Of a stretch of 57,292 nucleotides of DNA, positions 25,604 to 33,040 are shown one piece after another. The notes beneath the pieces were generated by a model. That model was not told the DNA's origin. It ran no database searches and saw only the letters and a program-made list of their open reading frames with translations. Origin of the DNA: Gammaproteobacteria bacterium (lineage in GTDB: Bacteria; Pseudomonadota; Gammaproteobacteria; JABDBA01); assembly GCA_013288885.1 (NCBI GenBank), contig JABDBA010000001.1, forward strand, positions 1 through 57,292, in the 5' to 3' direction. The first letter of the stretch is position 1; each line of letters opens with the position of its first letter. The translations under genes and the position numbers were made by a program.

Positions 25604-26395
25604 TTATTCGCCCTTAAACTTCGCGTCTCGTTTCTCATTAAAAGCCTTTATGCCTTCTTCACGATCTTTGCTGGGCAGTAACTCATTATAAATTTTTACT
25701 TCGTAGGCAAAACCTTTTTTAATATCCGTATGATCAGCAATAGTCATTGCTTTTTTAGCTTGCTGCACTGCCAGCGGCGCATTAGCGGCAATTTTAAGTG
25801 CAGTGTTAGTTACTTCATTCATTAAATTTTCTTCCGTACATAATTTATTAACAATGCCCCATTGCGTAGCTTGTTCCGCGCTAAATTGTTCCGCCGTAAA
25901 ACATAATTCTTTAGCACGACGCATACCGCAGGCGCGGGGTAAATTTTGCGTACCCATGGCACCGGGGATTAAACCCCATTTGGTTTCTGACTGCGCAAAT
26001 GTAACGTTATTTGCGGCATAGATAAAATCAGCTGCTAACACCAATTCTAATCCACCACCGAATGCAGCTCCATTTACTGCAGCAATAATTGGATAAGGAC
26101 ATTCTGTCATCGCTAACATCGCTTTTTCTAACGCGCTGCGTTGCTTACGCCAAGTGGCCAAATCAATATCTTTGCGTTCTTTTAAATCTGCCCCCGCACA
26201 GAACGCTTTACCATTACCAGTTAAAATAATGCAACGAATGGTCGATTTACTTTGATTAATTTCTTCCCAAAACTGTTGTAACTCTTGCATCATTAGTGAA
26301 TTGATCGCATTCATCGCTTCTGGGCGATTTAAAGTTATACGCAGCACAAATTCATTGATATGATCGATTATTAAGGTTTTGAATTCTTTCATCAT
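25604..26395 (-). CDS. Enoyl-CoA hydratase, AUH/methylglutaconyl-like
   Basis: A 263-aa crotonase. FCAGADLKER and AAVNGAAFGGGLELVLAADF form the oxyanion hole, with the first catalytic Glu in GGGLEL. SETKWGLIPGAMGTQ supplies the second Glu. The FCAGADLKER plus ETK pattern is closest to AUH-type methylglutaconyl-CoA hydratases of leucine breakdown, but no leucine pathway genes are adjacent. Its stop nearly touches the converging permease gene (1 bp apart). Confidence 0.85.
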   Translation of the reverse strand: MMKEFKTLIIDHINEFVLRITLNRPEAMNAINSLMMQELQQFWEEINQSKSTIRCIILTGNGKAFCAGADLKERKDIDLATWRKQRSALEKAMLAMTECPYPIIAAVNGAAFGGGLELVLAADFIYAANNVTFAQSETKWGLIPGAMGTQNLPRACGMRRAKELCFTAEQFSAEQATQWGIVNKLCTEENLMNEVTNTALKIAANAPLAVQQAKKAMTIADHTDIKKGFAYEVKIYNELLPSKDREEGIKAFNEKRDAKFKGE

Positions 26396-26447
26396 TTGTC
26401 ATCCTCGTTTAATTTTCACGCACTCACTTGATAATAAATAGATTATC

Positions 26448-27563
26448 CTATTTTTGGAAAAGGGATTTTATTAATGGATCAACTATGCGATATTGTTTTT
26501 TATCATTCAGATATAAATAATCTTTTTTACATAAAATATCAACAGCTTGCGAAGCACTCGACAATGAAAAAGCCGTTAAACTAAGAAATTCTTTACTCAT
26601 CGGTTGCATTTCATCGCCATATTTTGCTATAGCAATCAATAATTTAGCTTGATTTTTACTCAATAAATCAATTTCAGAGAGAATATTAGATTTTTCTTCT
26701 ACAACATATTTATGCCATGTTAATGAAACAATTTCTTCCGTTGGAAATTCTTTAAAAAGCCATAACTTATGACACAATACATTTACATAATAAGGATGAC
26801 ATTCAGTAAAATTAAATATAGCATCAAGTGTTCCTTGATCTAATATTTTATTCCACTTCGTCTTTGCCAAGTTTTGTATAAATGGCTCGTAATCAACTTT
26901 ACTAATTCTGTCTAAATTAATTCTGTCACATAATTTATAAAGCGGTTTTTTGCTATCATAAAACATGCTTTCTAAAAGACGTCTGTTACTTCCCGAAAAT
27001 ACAAAAGCAATGTTTTTAGATTGCTGAGCAATATGTCGTATAGACCCTTCTATTGTTCCTGATGTAGATATTTCTGCAACGCGTTGAAATTCGTCAAAAA
27101 ATAATATGGCTTTTTTTTTCTTCTTTATTAAAAGTTCATCAAGTTTTTTTAAAACAGATAATATGGTTTTGGCAGAGGATTGCTTAGATTTATTTAGTTC
27201 AAGTTCAATCTCAGCACCCTGGTATCGAAAACTAACATTTAACCCTGAAAAAAATTCGGTCGCTAATTTAACTGCTTTAGTCGTTGTAGATTCAACTGAG
27301 TAAACTAATTTTCCTATACCGGTCAAAATACTATTTTGTATTTCAGCTTCATCAAGTTCCGAATATAAATCTATGCCAGCAAACGGTATATTTAATTTAT
27401 TAATAATATGGGTTACCAAACTGGTTTTACCATACCGCCGTGGTGACATTAATAGGGTAGCACGTGCATCCTGAATATTTTGCAAAAGATGTTCTTGCTC
27501 GACCACACGGTTACAAAAATTCTGCCCTAAAGCCAACCCCTGCGGAAAAATTTCGGCCCTCAT
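26448..27563 (-). CDS. AAA ATPase of the archaeal-ATPase/STAND type
   Basis: A 371-aa P-loop ATPase. ATG 27563 follows a G-rich ribosome site. Walker A is MSPRRYGKTSL (about 40-50), Walker B is AILFFDEFQRV, and sensor-like FVFSGSNRRLL follows. A winged-helix domain fills the last 80 or so residues (LLIAIAKYGDEMQPMSKEFLS...). The PRRxGKTSL loop is typical of PF01637-like ATPases, which are often linked to mobile or defence functions. It stands alone, with three repeats against its start, and its role is unknown. Confidence 0.7.
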   Translation of the reverse strand: MRAEIFPQGLALGQNFCNRVVEQEHLLQNIQDARATLLMSPRRYGKTSLVTHIINKLNIPFAGIDLYSELDEAEIQNSILTGIGKLVYSVESTTTKAVKLATEFFSGLNVSFRYQGAEIELELNKSKQSSAKTILSVLKKLDELLIKKKKKAILFFDEFQRVAEISTSGTIEGSIRHIAQQSKNIAFVFSGSNRRLLESMFYDSKKPLYKLCDRINLDRISKVDYEPFIQNLAKTKWNKILDQGTLDAIFNFTECHPYYVNVLCHKLWLFKEFPTEEIVSLTWHKYVVEEKSNILSEIDLLSKNQAKLLIAIAKYGDEMQPMSKEFLSLTAFSLSSASQAVDILCKKDYLYLNDKKQYRIVDPLIKSLFQK

Positions 27564-27573
27564 ATACACCCCC

Positions 27574-27618
27574 CTTCATATTTTATGCTTCATATTTTAT
27601 GCTTCATAAAATATGAAG
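27574..27618. repeat. Three 14-bp repeats in front of the AAA ATPase
   Basis: CTTCATATTTTATG occurs twice in tandem (27574-27587, 27588-27601) and once inverted (27605-27618). They end about ten bases before the ATPase start. They could be operator sites for autoregulation. As RNA, the inverted pair could fold a hairpin next to the ribosome site. Confidence 0.65.
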
Positions 27619-27662
27619 TCAAGGTCACGGCGCGGATAATGTGATAGTAGCTTGGGAAATAC

Positions 27663-28256
27663 CTATTTCCCCTCAAAGGCAGCAAGGACATCAGGTGGCA
27701 ACGGCTCATTGAAATCTTCACCAATATGAATCTTCCCTCTCATCAGACCCATAGGGCGTTTTGGTTTGACACCAATCATAATGCATAAAACCATACAAGG
27801 CGCGTTGCCATCATTGACCCAAGTATGTTCTGGACCAATCTGCGCTAAAAAGTCGCCTTGTTTTAATTGGGTGGTTTTGTCACCCACCACATAATTAATT
27901 TCGCCTGATAAAATATAAATATAATCAGCAGAATCGGTGCTATGCAAATTAAATTTAGTCCAATCGGTAGGAACTTCTTGCCCCGCAGCACGCATTTCTT
28001 TAGCCATTTCATCAATTGTTGGCATTCTTATGGTCATAAAACGAAATGCGCCCTGCGGTAAATTTATATCATAAGGTTTATCCTCATGCCGCGTTTGTAA
28101 CGATTGTGGATTATTTTCCGTATAAAATAAATTTTGCAGTTGGAAGCAAGGAAATATTTCATAAGGTGTGAGCGTAGCAACTTTTTCATCGGCAATAATT
28201 GTCGATTGCTGGTTTTTGTCTACGCCGGAAATGACGCGGCGGGTGGGTTTTAACAT
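27663..28256 (-). CDS. Cupin-domain protein
   Basis: A 197-aa protein. The cupin barrel covers about 75-165, with motif 1 HSTDSADYIYILSGEINYVV and motif 2 QGDFLAQIGPEHTWVN. Histidines in both motifs could bind a metal, although motif 1 lacks the usual HxH. The N-terminal 70 or so residues resemble the extension of oxalate/quercetin-type cupins. The substrate is unknown. It is transcribed away from the methyltransferase gene. Confidence 0.75.
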   Translation of the reverse strand: MLKPTRRVISGVDKNQQSTIIADEKVATLTPYEIFPCFQLQNLFYTENNPQSLQTRHEDKPYDINLPQGAFRFMTIRMPTIDEMAKEMRAAGQEVPTDWTKFNLHSTDSADYIYILSGEINYVVGDKTTQLKQGDFLAQIGPEHTWVNDGNAPCMVLCIMIGVKPKRPMGLMRGKIHIGEDFNEPLPPDVLAAFEGK

Positions 28257-28364
28257 GGCAGTCTCCTCTGAATACTAATCAGCTATTTATGACGACAATT
28301 GTACATGTTACAATTATGCCCAGCAAGCCAAAGAACGGCATCTTCTTAATCTAGAGAACAACTT

Positions 28365-29333
28365 ATGACACTCACTTTATCAGAAAAAACACAAGAAACC
28401 CTGCAGTTATTATCAGATTCTGTTTGGATTTTCTCGGCGTTTACTATAATGGCGGAATCAGGTGGTTTTGCTGCTTTAAAAAATAGAATTGAAATTCCTG
28501 ACCTTGCCAAAATTACAGCCATACCATCCGGTATTTTAGAACAGATGCTCAAAATTTTTCATAAAACAGGTTTTGTAATCCAACACGGCCCGTCTTATGA
28601 ATTATCCTCTGATTTTTTTGCCGTGATAGAGACTCAAGGGATGGACAAAATAATTGCTCAGCAGCAAGTAACCTTTGGCAAAATTAACGATTTAATTTTA
28701 ACCGCCCGCGCGAAACGAATGCAAGTGGGTTGGCAATTTGAAGATGATATCATCCTGCAAGCCCAAGGCCAATTATCTGAATTAGTGGCTACTGATTTTA
28801 TCCCACCAGGAAGCGACGTTCAGAAAGCATTAATGGCGCCTGAGGCGATATTTTTAGATGTAGGTGCCGGTGTTGCTAAAATCACTTTAAAGCTATGTGA
28901 AATTTATCCGCAATTACGTTGTGTTGCGCTTGAACCCGCCAACAAACCACATCAGCTGGCACAAAAAAATATTACGCATTCAAGCTATAGTAACCGCATT
29001 GAATTACGCAAGATTGGCGTAGAAGCACTGCAAGACATCCATTTATTTGATGTGGTTTGGATTGCGCAAGGTTTTATACCTGCTAAAGCATTAATTGCCG
29101 GGCTACCTGCTGTAAAGAAAGCCATGAAAAAAGGCGCAATTCTGTTAACGTATGCTATAGCAAATGATAAAGAAAACTTAGCAAATTGCGTCAAGAATTT
29201 TTCTGCTTCTCTTTATGGCGAAGTGCGCACGGTAATCGACATGACTAAAATTTTGCAAGATGCGGGTTTTGCCGAAGTAAAAATAATATCCGACGTCATA
29301 CCGGGCTATAAAGTTATGACGGCGGTAAAATGA
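28365..29333 (+). CDS. SAM-dependent methyltransferase with dimerization wHTH domain
   Basis: A 322-aa protein laid out like small-molecule O-methyltransferases: a winged-helix dimerization domain at about 8-85 (FAALKNRIEIPDLAKITAIP) and a class I Rossmann domain at about 150-300. Motif I is IFLDVGAGVAKITL and motif II is CVALEPANK. The acceptor is unknown. Its stop is directly followed by a GGGGTCA hairpin. Confidence 0.75.
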   Translation: MTLTLSEKTQETLQLLSDSVWIFSAFTIMAESGGFAALKNRIEIPDLAKITAIPSGILEQMLKIFHKTGFVIQHGPSYELSSDFFAVIETQGMDKIIAQQQVTFGKINDLILTARAKRMQVGWQFEDDIILQAQGQLSELVATDFIPPGSDVQKALMAPEAIFLDVGAGVAKITLKLCEIYPQLRCVALEPANKPHQLAQKNITHSSYSNRIELRKIGVEALQDIHLFDVVWIAQGFIPAKALIAGLPAVKKAMKKGAILLTYAIANDKENLANCVKNFSASLYGEVRTVIDMTKILQDAGFAEVKIISDVIPGYKVMTAVK

Positions 29334-29430
29334 TGGGGTCACATCTGGAGGCCGGTGCCACGTCTGGAATAAAGAATAAGAAAATACTGCTAGCCTTTAT
29401 TCTTTATTCCAGACGTGGCACCAAATTTCC
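29334..29430. repeat. GGGGTCA-box hairpin (copy C)
   Basis: GGGGTCACATCTGGA stands at 29336-29350 as in copy A. It is followed by a 26-bp perfect inverted repeat (29354-29379 and 29397-29422) whose arms start GGTGCCACGTCTGGAAT, a variant of the same box. It lies between two converging genes and has T-rich flanks, so it may also terminate both. Confidence 0.8.
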
Positions 29431-29447
29431 CCTTCATCTTAGCTTAC

Positions 29448-30424
29448 TTACATTCGATTACTCACGGTGGGTTCATACGCATAGCTTAAAATAGTGTCTA
29501 CTATTTTATCTGCAGATGTTTCCTTTTCTTCGATATGAATCTCATTTCTTTCTTGTGCAGGACGCCTGAAAAAGTAAGAAACAATTTCTCTTGCTTTTTC
29601 CTTTTCGTCTTTCGCTGCTGCTTCTAAACGAGTTGTAAGTTGTGGTCGTAAAGCATTTCGTTTATCTTGATGTTTTTTTGTTCCGTTTACCAGTTCGGTA
29701 ATTACGTCGTAAAATATTTTTTGGGTAGGGAAATAGTTTAACGATTTTATATTGATGATTAATTGGTAATCAGATAAAAAAATAAAATCAAAGTTAAACC
29801 GCTTTTCTAACGCAACTTGTGTGCTCATAATGGTTGCTTTCCAGAAGAAGACACACCTGTAAAGAACGCGCAATACTTCGGTAATCAAAAAAGGTAAAAA
29901 TTATCTTCATAATATCTTTGGCGACTCTACTATTAATTCCTGTAATGGTCGGCAATCTTTCTTCCATTTTCTCTTCGTGAGATATCGGTGGCGATTGACG
30001 AATGCAAAAATCAACCAATTCAATTCCTTGCATATGATTTGATCTTTTTCCAGGCCTTGTATGTATCGATCTGGTTTGGATCGGCCTAACGGTTGCCATT
30101 TTTTCAGGTTGAATCTCTGCCATTTTCACAGTCATTTTAAATACATTATTTAAAATGATTTTAACAGTAGACCTCGTACTATCTAATAGCTCTTGTGACT
30201 CAGGCGCATCATATTCATGTCTCCTTTGCGATTTCAAGAATCTTTGCTGCAATTTTTCGATTTCTGCAACGGCTTTTATAACGACTTCTATTTTAATGAC
30301 AGATTGTTTGAACCAACTACAAAAGTGTCGAATTTCTTCGACCATTTGTTCTTGTGGTGTTCTTTCTCTGCCGCCACTATAACCAATATATATTCGGTGA
30401 CCCACCTAATCCGCCTGATCCCAT
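29448..30424 (-). pseudogene. F-box-like gene with two apparent frameshifts
   Basis: GGGGAGG and ATG 30424 start a frame that stops after 15 codons. A second frame (30405-29794, nominal GTG start) and a third (to 29448) continue the protein. An F-box-like segment spans the second junction: VAKDIMKIIFTFFDYRSIA then RSLQVC in one frame and FFWKATIMSTQVALEKRF in the next, shifted by one base near 29843-29852. The upstream junction lies at a short AT repeat. F-box proteins of intracellular bacteria recruit host ubiquitin ligase. Joined, the product would be about 325 aa. It is a decayed effector gene, a phase-variable one, or carries assembly errors. Confidence 0.6.
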
Positions 30425-30511
30425 GATACTAACCTCCCCAATAAAAATTGGATAAAATGTTGTAGTAACAAATAGAAATCTATTTGTGTTGTTTAAAAAT
30501 TAAAATGTTGC

Positions 30512-30651
30512 GTGAAACCTCGCCAGGCGTGTGTGTTATTTGTGCTTAGAGCACAAGGAGTCGAAGCGAGAGGGAAATAAGAAAAAAATAGCCGCAATTC
30601 AACTGCACAGCGGGCGCTGTGGAGTTTGCTGAATTGTTATATTGGCTATAG
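30512..30651 (-). promoter_or_regulatory. Structured 5' leader with terminator hairpin, copy 2
   Basis: This is the same element as at 22200-22345. A 62-nt hairpin (30649-30588) with identical stems is followed by a seven-base T-run on the minus strand. A 31-nt unrelated linker, a second hairpin (30556-30540, TTGTGCT and complement) and the identical 20-base block AAACCTCGCCAGGCGTGTGT (plus-strand notation, 30515-30534) complete it. It heads the F-box-like gene and lies within an otherwise gene-free gap of about 280 bases. Confidence 0.75.
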
Positions 30652-30693
30652 TGTTTCATGAGTTTTGCTGTGTTAAAAAATCTATCTAAAACC

Positions 30694-30722
30694 ATTTTAA
30701 ACTACTCTTTAATCTTTGTCAA
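30694..30722 (-). promoter_or_regulatory. Promoter of the F-box-like gene, leader copy 2
   Basis: On the minus strand, TTGACA (30722-30717) and TAAAAT (30699-30694) are separated by 17 bp, matching the arrangement in leader copy 1. The -35 overlaps the last codons of the LysR gene. Confidence 0.75.
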
Positions 30723-31577
30723 ACAAAAATCGATAAAATACCTTATTTTAGGCTGTAAATAGCGTGCTTGTTGATAATAAAGATAAATCGGCAATTCCCC
30801 TTCGTGGTATTTAGGAAAAACTTCAATGAGTTGTTTTTTTGCTAAGGCTGTGCGTACCACATATTCATGTAATTTAACAATGCCGATTCCTTGTAACGCA
30901 CAGTTAAGCATGGCGCGCGAGTCGTTTAGCCATAATACCGGTTCCAGTTGAATTTCTTTATTATTCTTGAAAATTAAAATATTCGCCGGTGCACGCATAT
31001 TGTGTGTAATATAACGATGATGAATTAATTCATCCGGTGTTTTTGGTGTGCCATATTTTTTTAAATATTTTGGTGAAGCACATAATATATAACGTGTGCT
31101 GGCGACGCGACGCCGCACTAATTCTGTTGGACCTTCCATGGAAACTCCGAATAATATATCGATATTTTCCTGTGCTAAATCCGGAAAACGCTCCGCCAAT
31201 TCGAGTTTAATCGTGAGCTTAGGATATTTATTCATGAATTCTGCTAAATGCGGAATAACATATTGCGCAGCAAAATAGCGACTGCTGGTGATATGCAATA
31301 TGCCACTCGGTTCAGTATGTGTTTGGGCGATTAACGATTCCGCTTCAGTTAAATCATTGAGAGTTTTTTTACAGTGCAAATAATATTGCTGGCCGGTTTC
31401 GGTTAATGCTAAGTGGCGTGTGCTGCGTTGGATAAGTTGCACACCGAGTTCAGTTTCCAGCGCGGCAATTTGTTTGCTGATGGCCGCAGCGGAAATGCCT
31501 TGTTTGCGTGCGGCGGCAGCAAAACTATTTTCATCAACTACCTGAATAAATGTGGCTAGGCGTTCGAGTTTGCTCAT
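30702..31577 (-). CDS. LysR-family transcriptional regulator
   Basis: A 291-aa protein with an N-terminal LysR helix-turn-helix (about 3-62; FAAAARKQGISAAAISKQIA then ALETELGVQLIQRSTR) and a periplasmic-binding-like effector domain from about 88. The pattern is of the DsdC/AaeR-like "CrgA" group. It is divergent to a Bcr/CflA-type efflux gene, so it may control that gene. The inducer is unknown. Confidence 0.88.
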   Translation of the reverse strand: MSKLERLATFIQVVDENSFAAAARKQGISAAAISKQIAALETELGVQLIQRSTRHLALTETGQQYYLHCKKTLNDLTEAESLIAQTHTEPSGILHITSSRYFAAQYVIPHLAEFMNKYPKLTIKLELAERFPDLAQENIDILFGVSMEGPTELVRRRVASTRYILCASPKYLKKYGTPKTPDELIHHRYITHNMRAPANILIFKNNKEIQLEPVLWLNDSRAMLNCALQGIGIVKLHEYVVRTALAKKQLIEVFPKYHEGELPIYLYYQQARYLQPKIRYFIDFCLTKIKE

Positions 31578-31601
31578 CTATAACCTTTTTTAATCTCATC
31601 A

Positions 31602-31697
31602 TGTGTCATTGCGAGGCAGTTCTGTGGGTTTCAGAACTGCCGTGGCAATCTTAGAACTTGAAGATTGCCACGTCGCTTCGCTCCTCGCAATGACACA
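31602..31697. repeat. Widespread GTCATTGCGAGG palindromic repeat
   Basis: Outer arms TGTGTCATTGCGAGG (31602-31616) and their complement (31683-31697) enclose two inner hairpins, GGCAGTTCTG/CAGAACTGCC and CGTGGCAATCT/AGATTGCCACG, so the whole can fold as a cruciform. The GTCATTGCGAGG...CTTCGCTCCTCGCAATGAC wording recurs in many host-associated bacterial genomes. It lies in the 269-base LysR/MFS gap next to a REP element. Confidence 0.8.
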
Positions 31698-31785
31698 AAC
31701 AGATATTCTTGCAAATTAGTTAATGATTATTAACCGAAAACGGTATTTTGTCTATTGAACTAACCGTTGATAATAAACTTCTTTA

Positions 31786-31823
31786 TGTCGGTTCCGTCGC
31801 TAACGCTCCTTGAACCGACCTAC
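31786..31823 (-). repeat. GTAG-type REP element, copy 2
   Basis: On the minus strand, GTAGGTCGGTTC and GAACCGACA bracket a 17-nt loop (AAGGAGCGTTAGCGACG). The stem is identical to copy 1 at 13129-13159, and only the loop differs. It stands 23 bp before the MFS gene start. Confidence 0.75.
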
Positions 31824-31846
31824 CTAATTTAATGCGAGTCAATATC

Positions 31847-33040
31847 ATGTCAACACAACAACCGCAGTTTCTAACATTATTACTTTTGGTATCCTTCGGC
31901 TCGGTAGGGGCGACTTTATTCACCCCAGGTTTGCCGATGATTGCCCATTATTTTCAAGTAAACATGGCCAGCGCCCAGTTAACGATCACGCTATTTTTAA
32001 TTGGTTATGCCGTTGGGCAATTGCTTTATGGCCCTTTGACAAATCGTTTCGGCCGCAAACCTACGCTTTATTACGCGATTGGTTTAGAAATTATCAGCGC
32101 GCTGCTTTGCAGTTTTGCTGCCCCGTTACATTCATTCGACTTATTGGTAGTTGCTCGCTTGTTGATGGCATTAGGCGCCAGCGTAGGCTTAAAAATGACA
32201 TTCACTATAATTGCTGATTCTTACCCCCAAGATCAAGCAACGCATATTATTTCCCGATTATTATTGGCGTTTGCGATTACCCCCGGGCTTGGTATTACCA
32301 TAGGCGGTTATCTCGTTGAATTACTCAATTGGCAAAGTTGTTTTTATTTTCTGGCGCTGTATGGTGTTTTACTTTTATTTTTGTGTATGCGTTTACCAGA
32401 AACCAGCAAGAAACTTGATCATACTGCTTTATATTTATCTAGTTTAATTAAAAATTATTATTTACAAATAAAAAATAGTCAGTTAGTACTTTGCGCAGTT
32501 ATGGTAGGTTGTGCCTCTACTTTTATTTATTTGTTTGCTGCGTTAGCGCCTTTTATTGCAATGAATTTATTGCAAATGGACCCAGCACATTATGGTTTAT
32601 TTAATTTATTGCCACCACTAGGCATGATTGCAGGTTCATTCCTCGCGGCACACTTAGCTCGTTCTGTATTGCCATTAAAAGCGATTATAGTCGGCATTAT
32701 TATCAGTTGTTTAGGTGCACTACTCATGTTAGGAGCATTTTTAGTGCATTGGATAAACCCCTATACATTATTTTTGCCGATGGCTGTGAGTTACGTTGGT
32801 TTATCCGTGATTTTTGCTAATGCATCAGGGCTTGCGACTAGTCAAGCCACTGACAAATCAAATGCATCAGCAATGATGAATTTTCTTAACATGGGCTTTT
32901 GCGTTGTTTGCGTACTGTTGGCGGGTTTAATGACCAAACATGCCGCAATCATTATGCCGATTATTTATTGTGGTTTAATCTTAATATTATACATTCTATA
33001 TCATTTCTTAAAACCTACCTCCAGCGCTGCAAAAGCATGA
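31847..33040 (+). CDS. Bcr/CflA-type MFS multidrug efflux transporter
   Basis: A 397-aa, 12-helix MFS protein. ATG 31847 is preferred to an upstream in-frame ATG at 31832, which lies close to the REP element. LFTPGLPMIAHYFQV in helix 1 and QLLYGPLTNRFGRKPTL between helices 2 and 3 are typical of the DHA1 drug-efflux group (Bcr/CflA). It is divergent to a LysR gene. Its last 40 bases overlap the 3' end of the converging ankyrin gene. Confidence 0.83.
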   Translation: MSTQQPQFLTLLLLVSFGSVGATLFTPGLPMIAHYFQVNMASAQLTITLFLIGYAVGQLLYGPLTNRFGRKPTLYYAIGLEIISALLCSFAAPLHSFDLLVVARLLMALGASVGLKMTFTIIADSYPQDQATHIISRLLLAFAITPGLGITIGGYLVELLNWQSCFYFLALYGVLLLFLCMRLPETSKKLDHTALYLSSLIKNYYLQIKNSQLVLCAVMVGCASTFIYLFAALAPFIAMNLLQMDPAHYGLFNLLPPLGMIAGSFLAAHLARSVLPLKAIIVGIIISCLGALLMLGAFLVHWINPYTLFLPMAVSYVGLSVIFANASGLATSQATDKSNASAMMNFLNMGFCVVCVLLAGLMTKHAAIIMPIIYCGLILILYILYHFLKPTSSAAKA

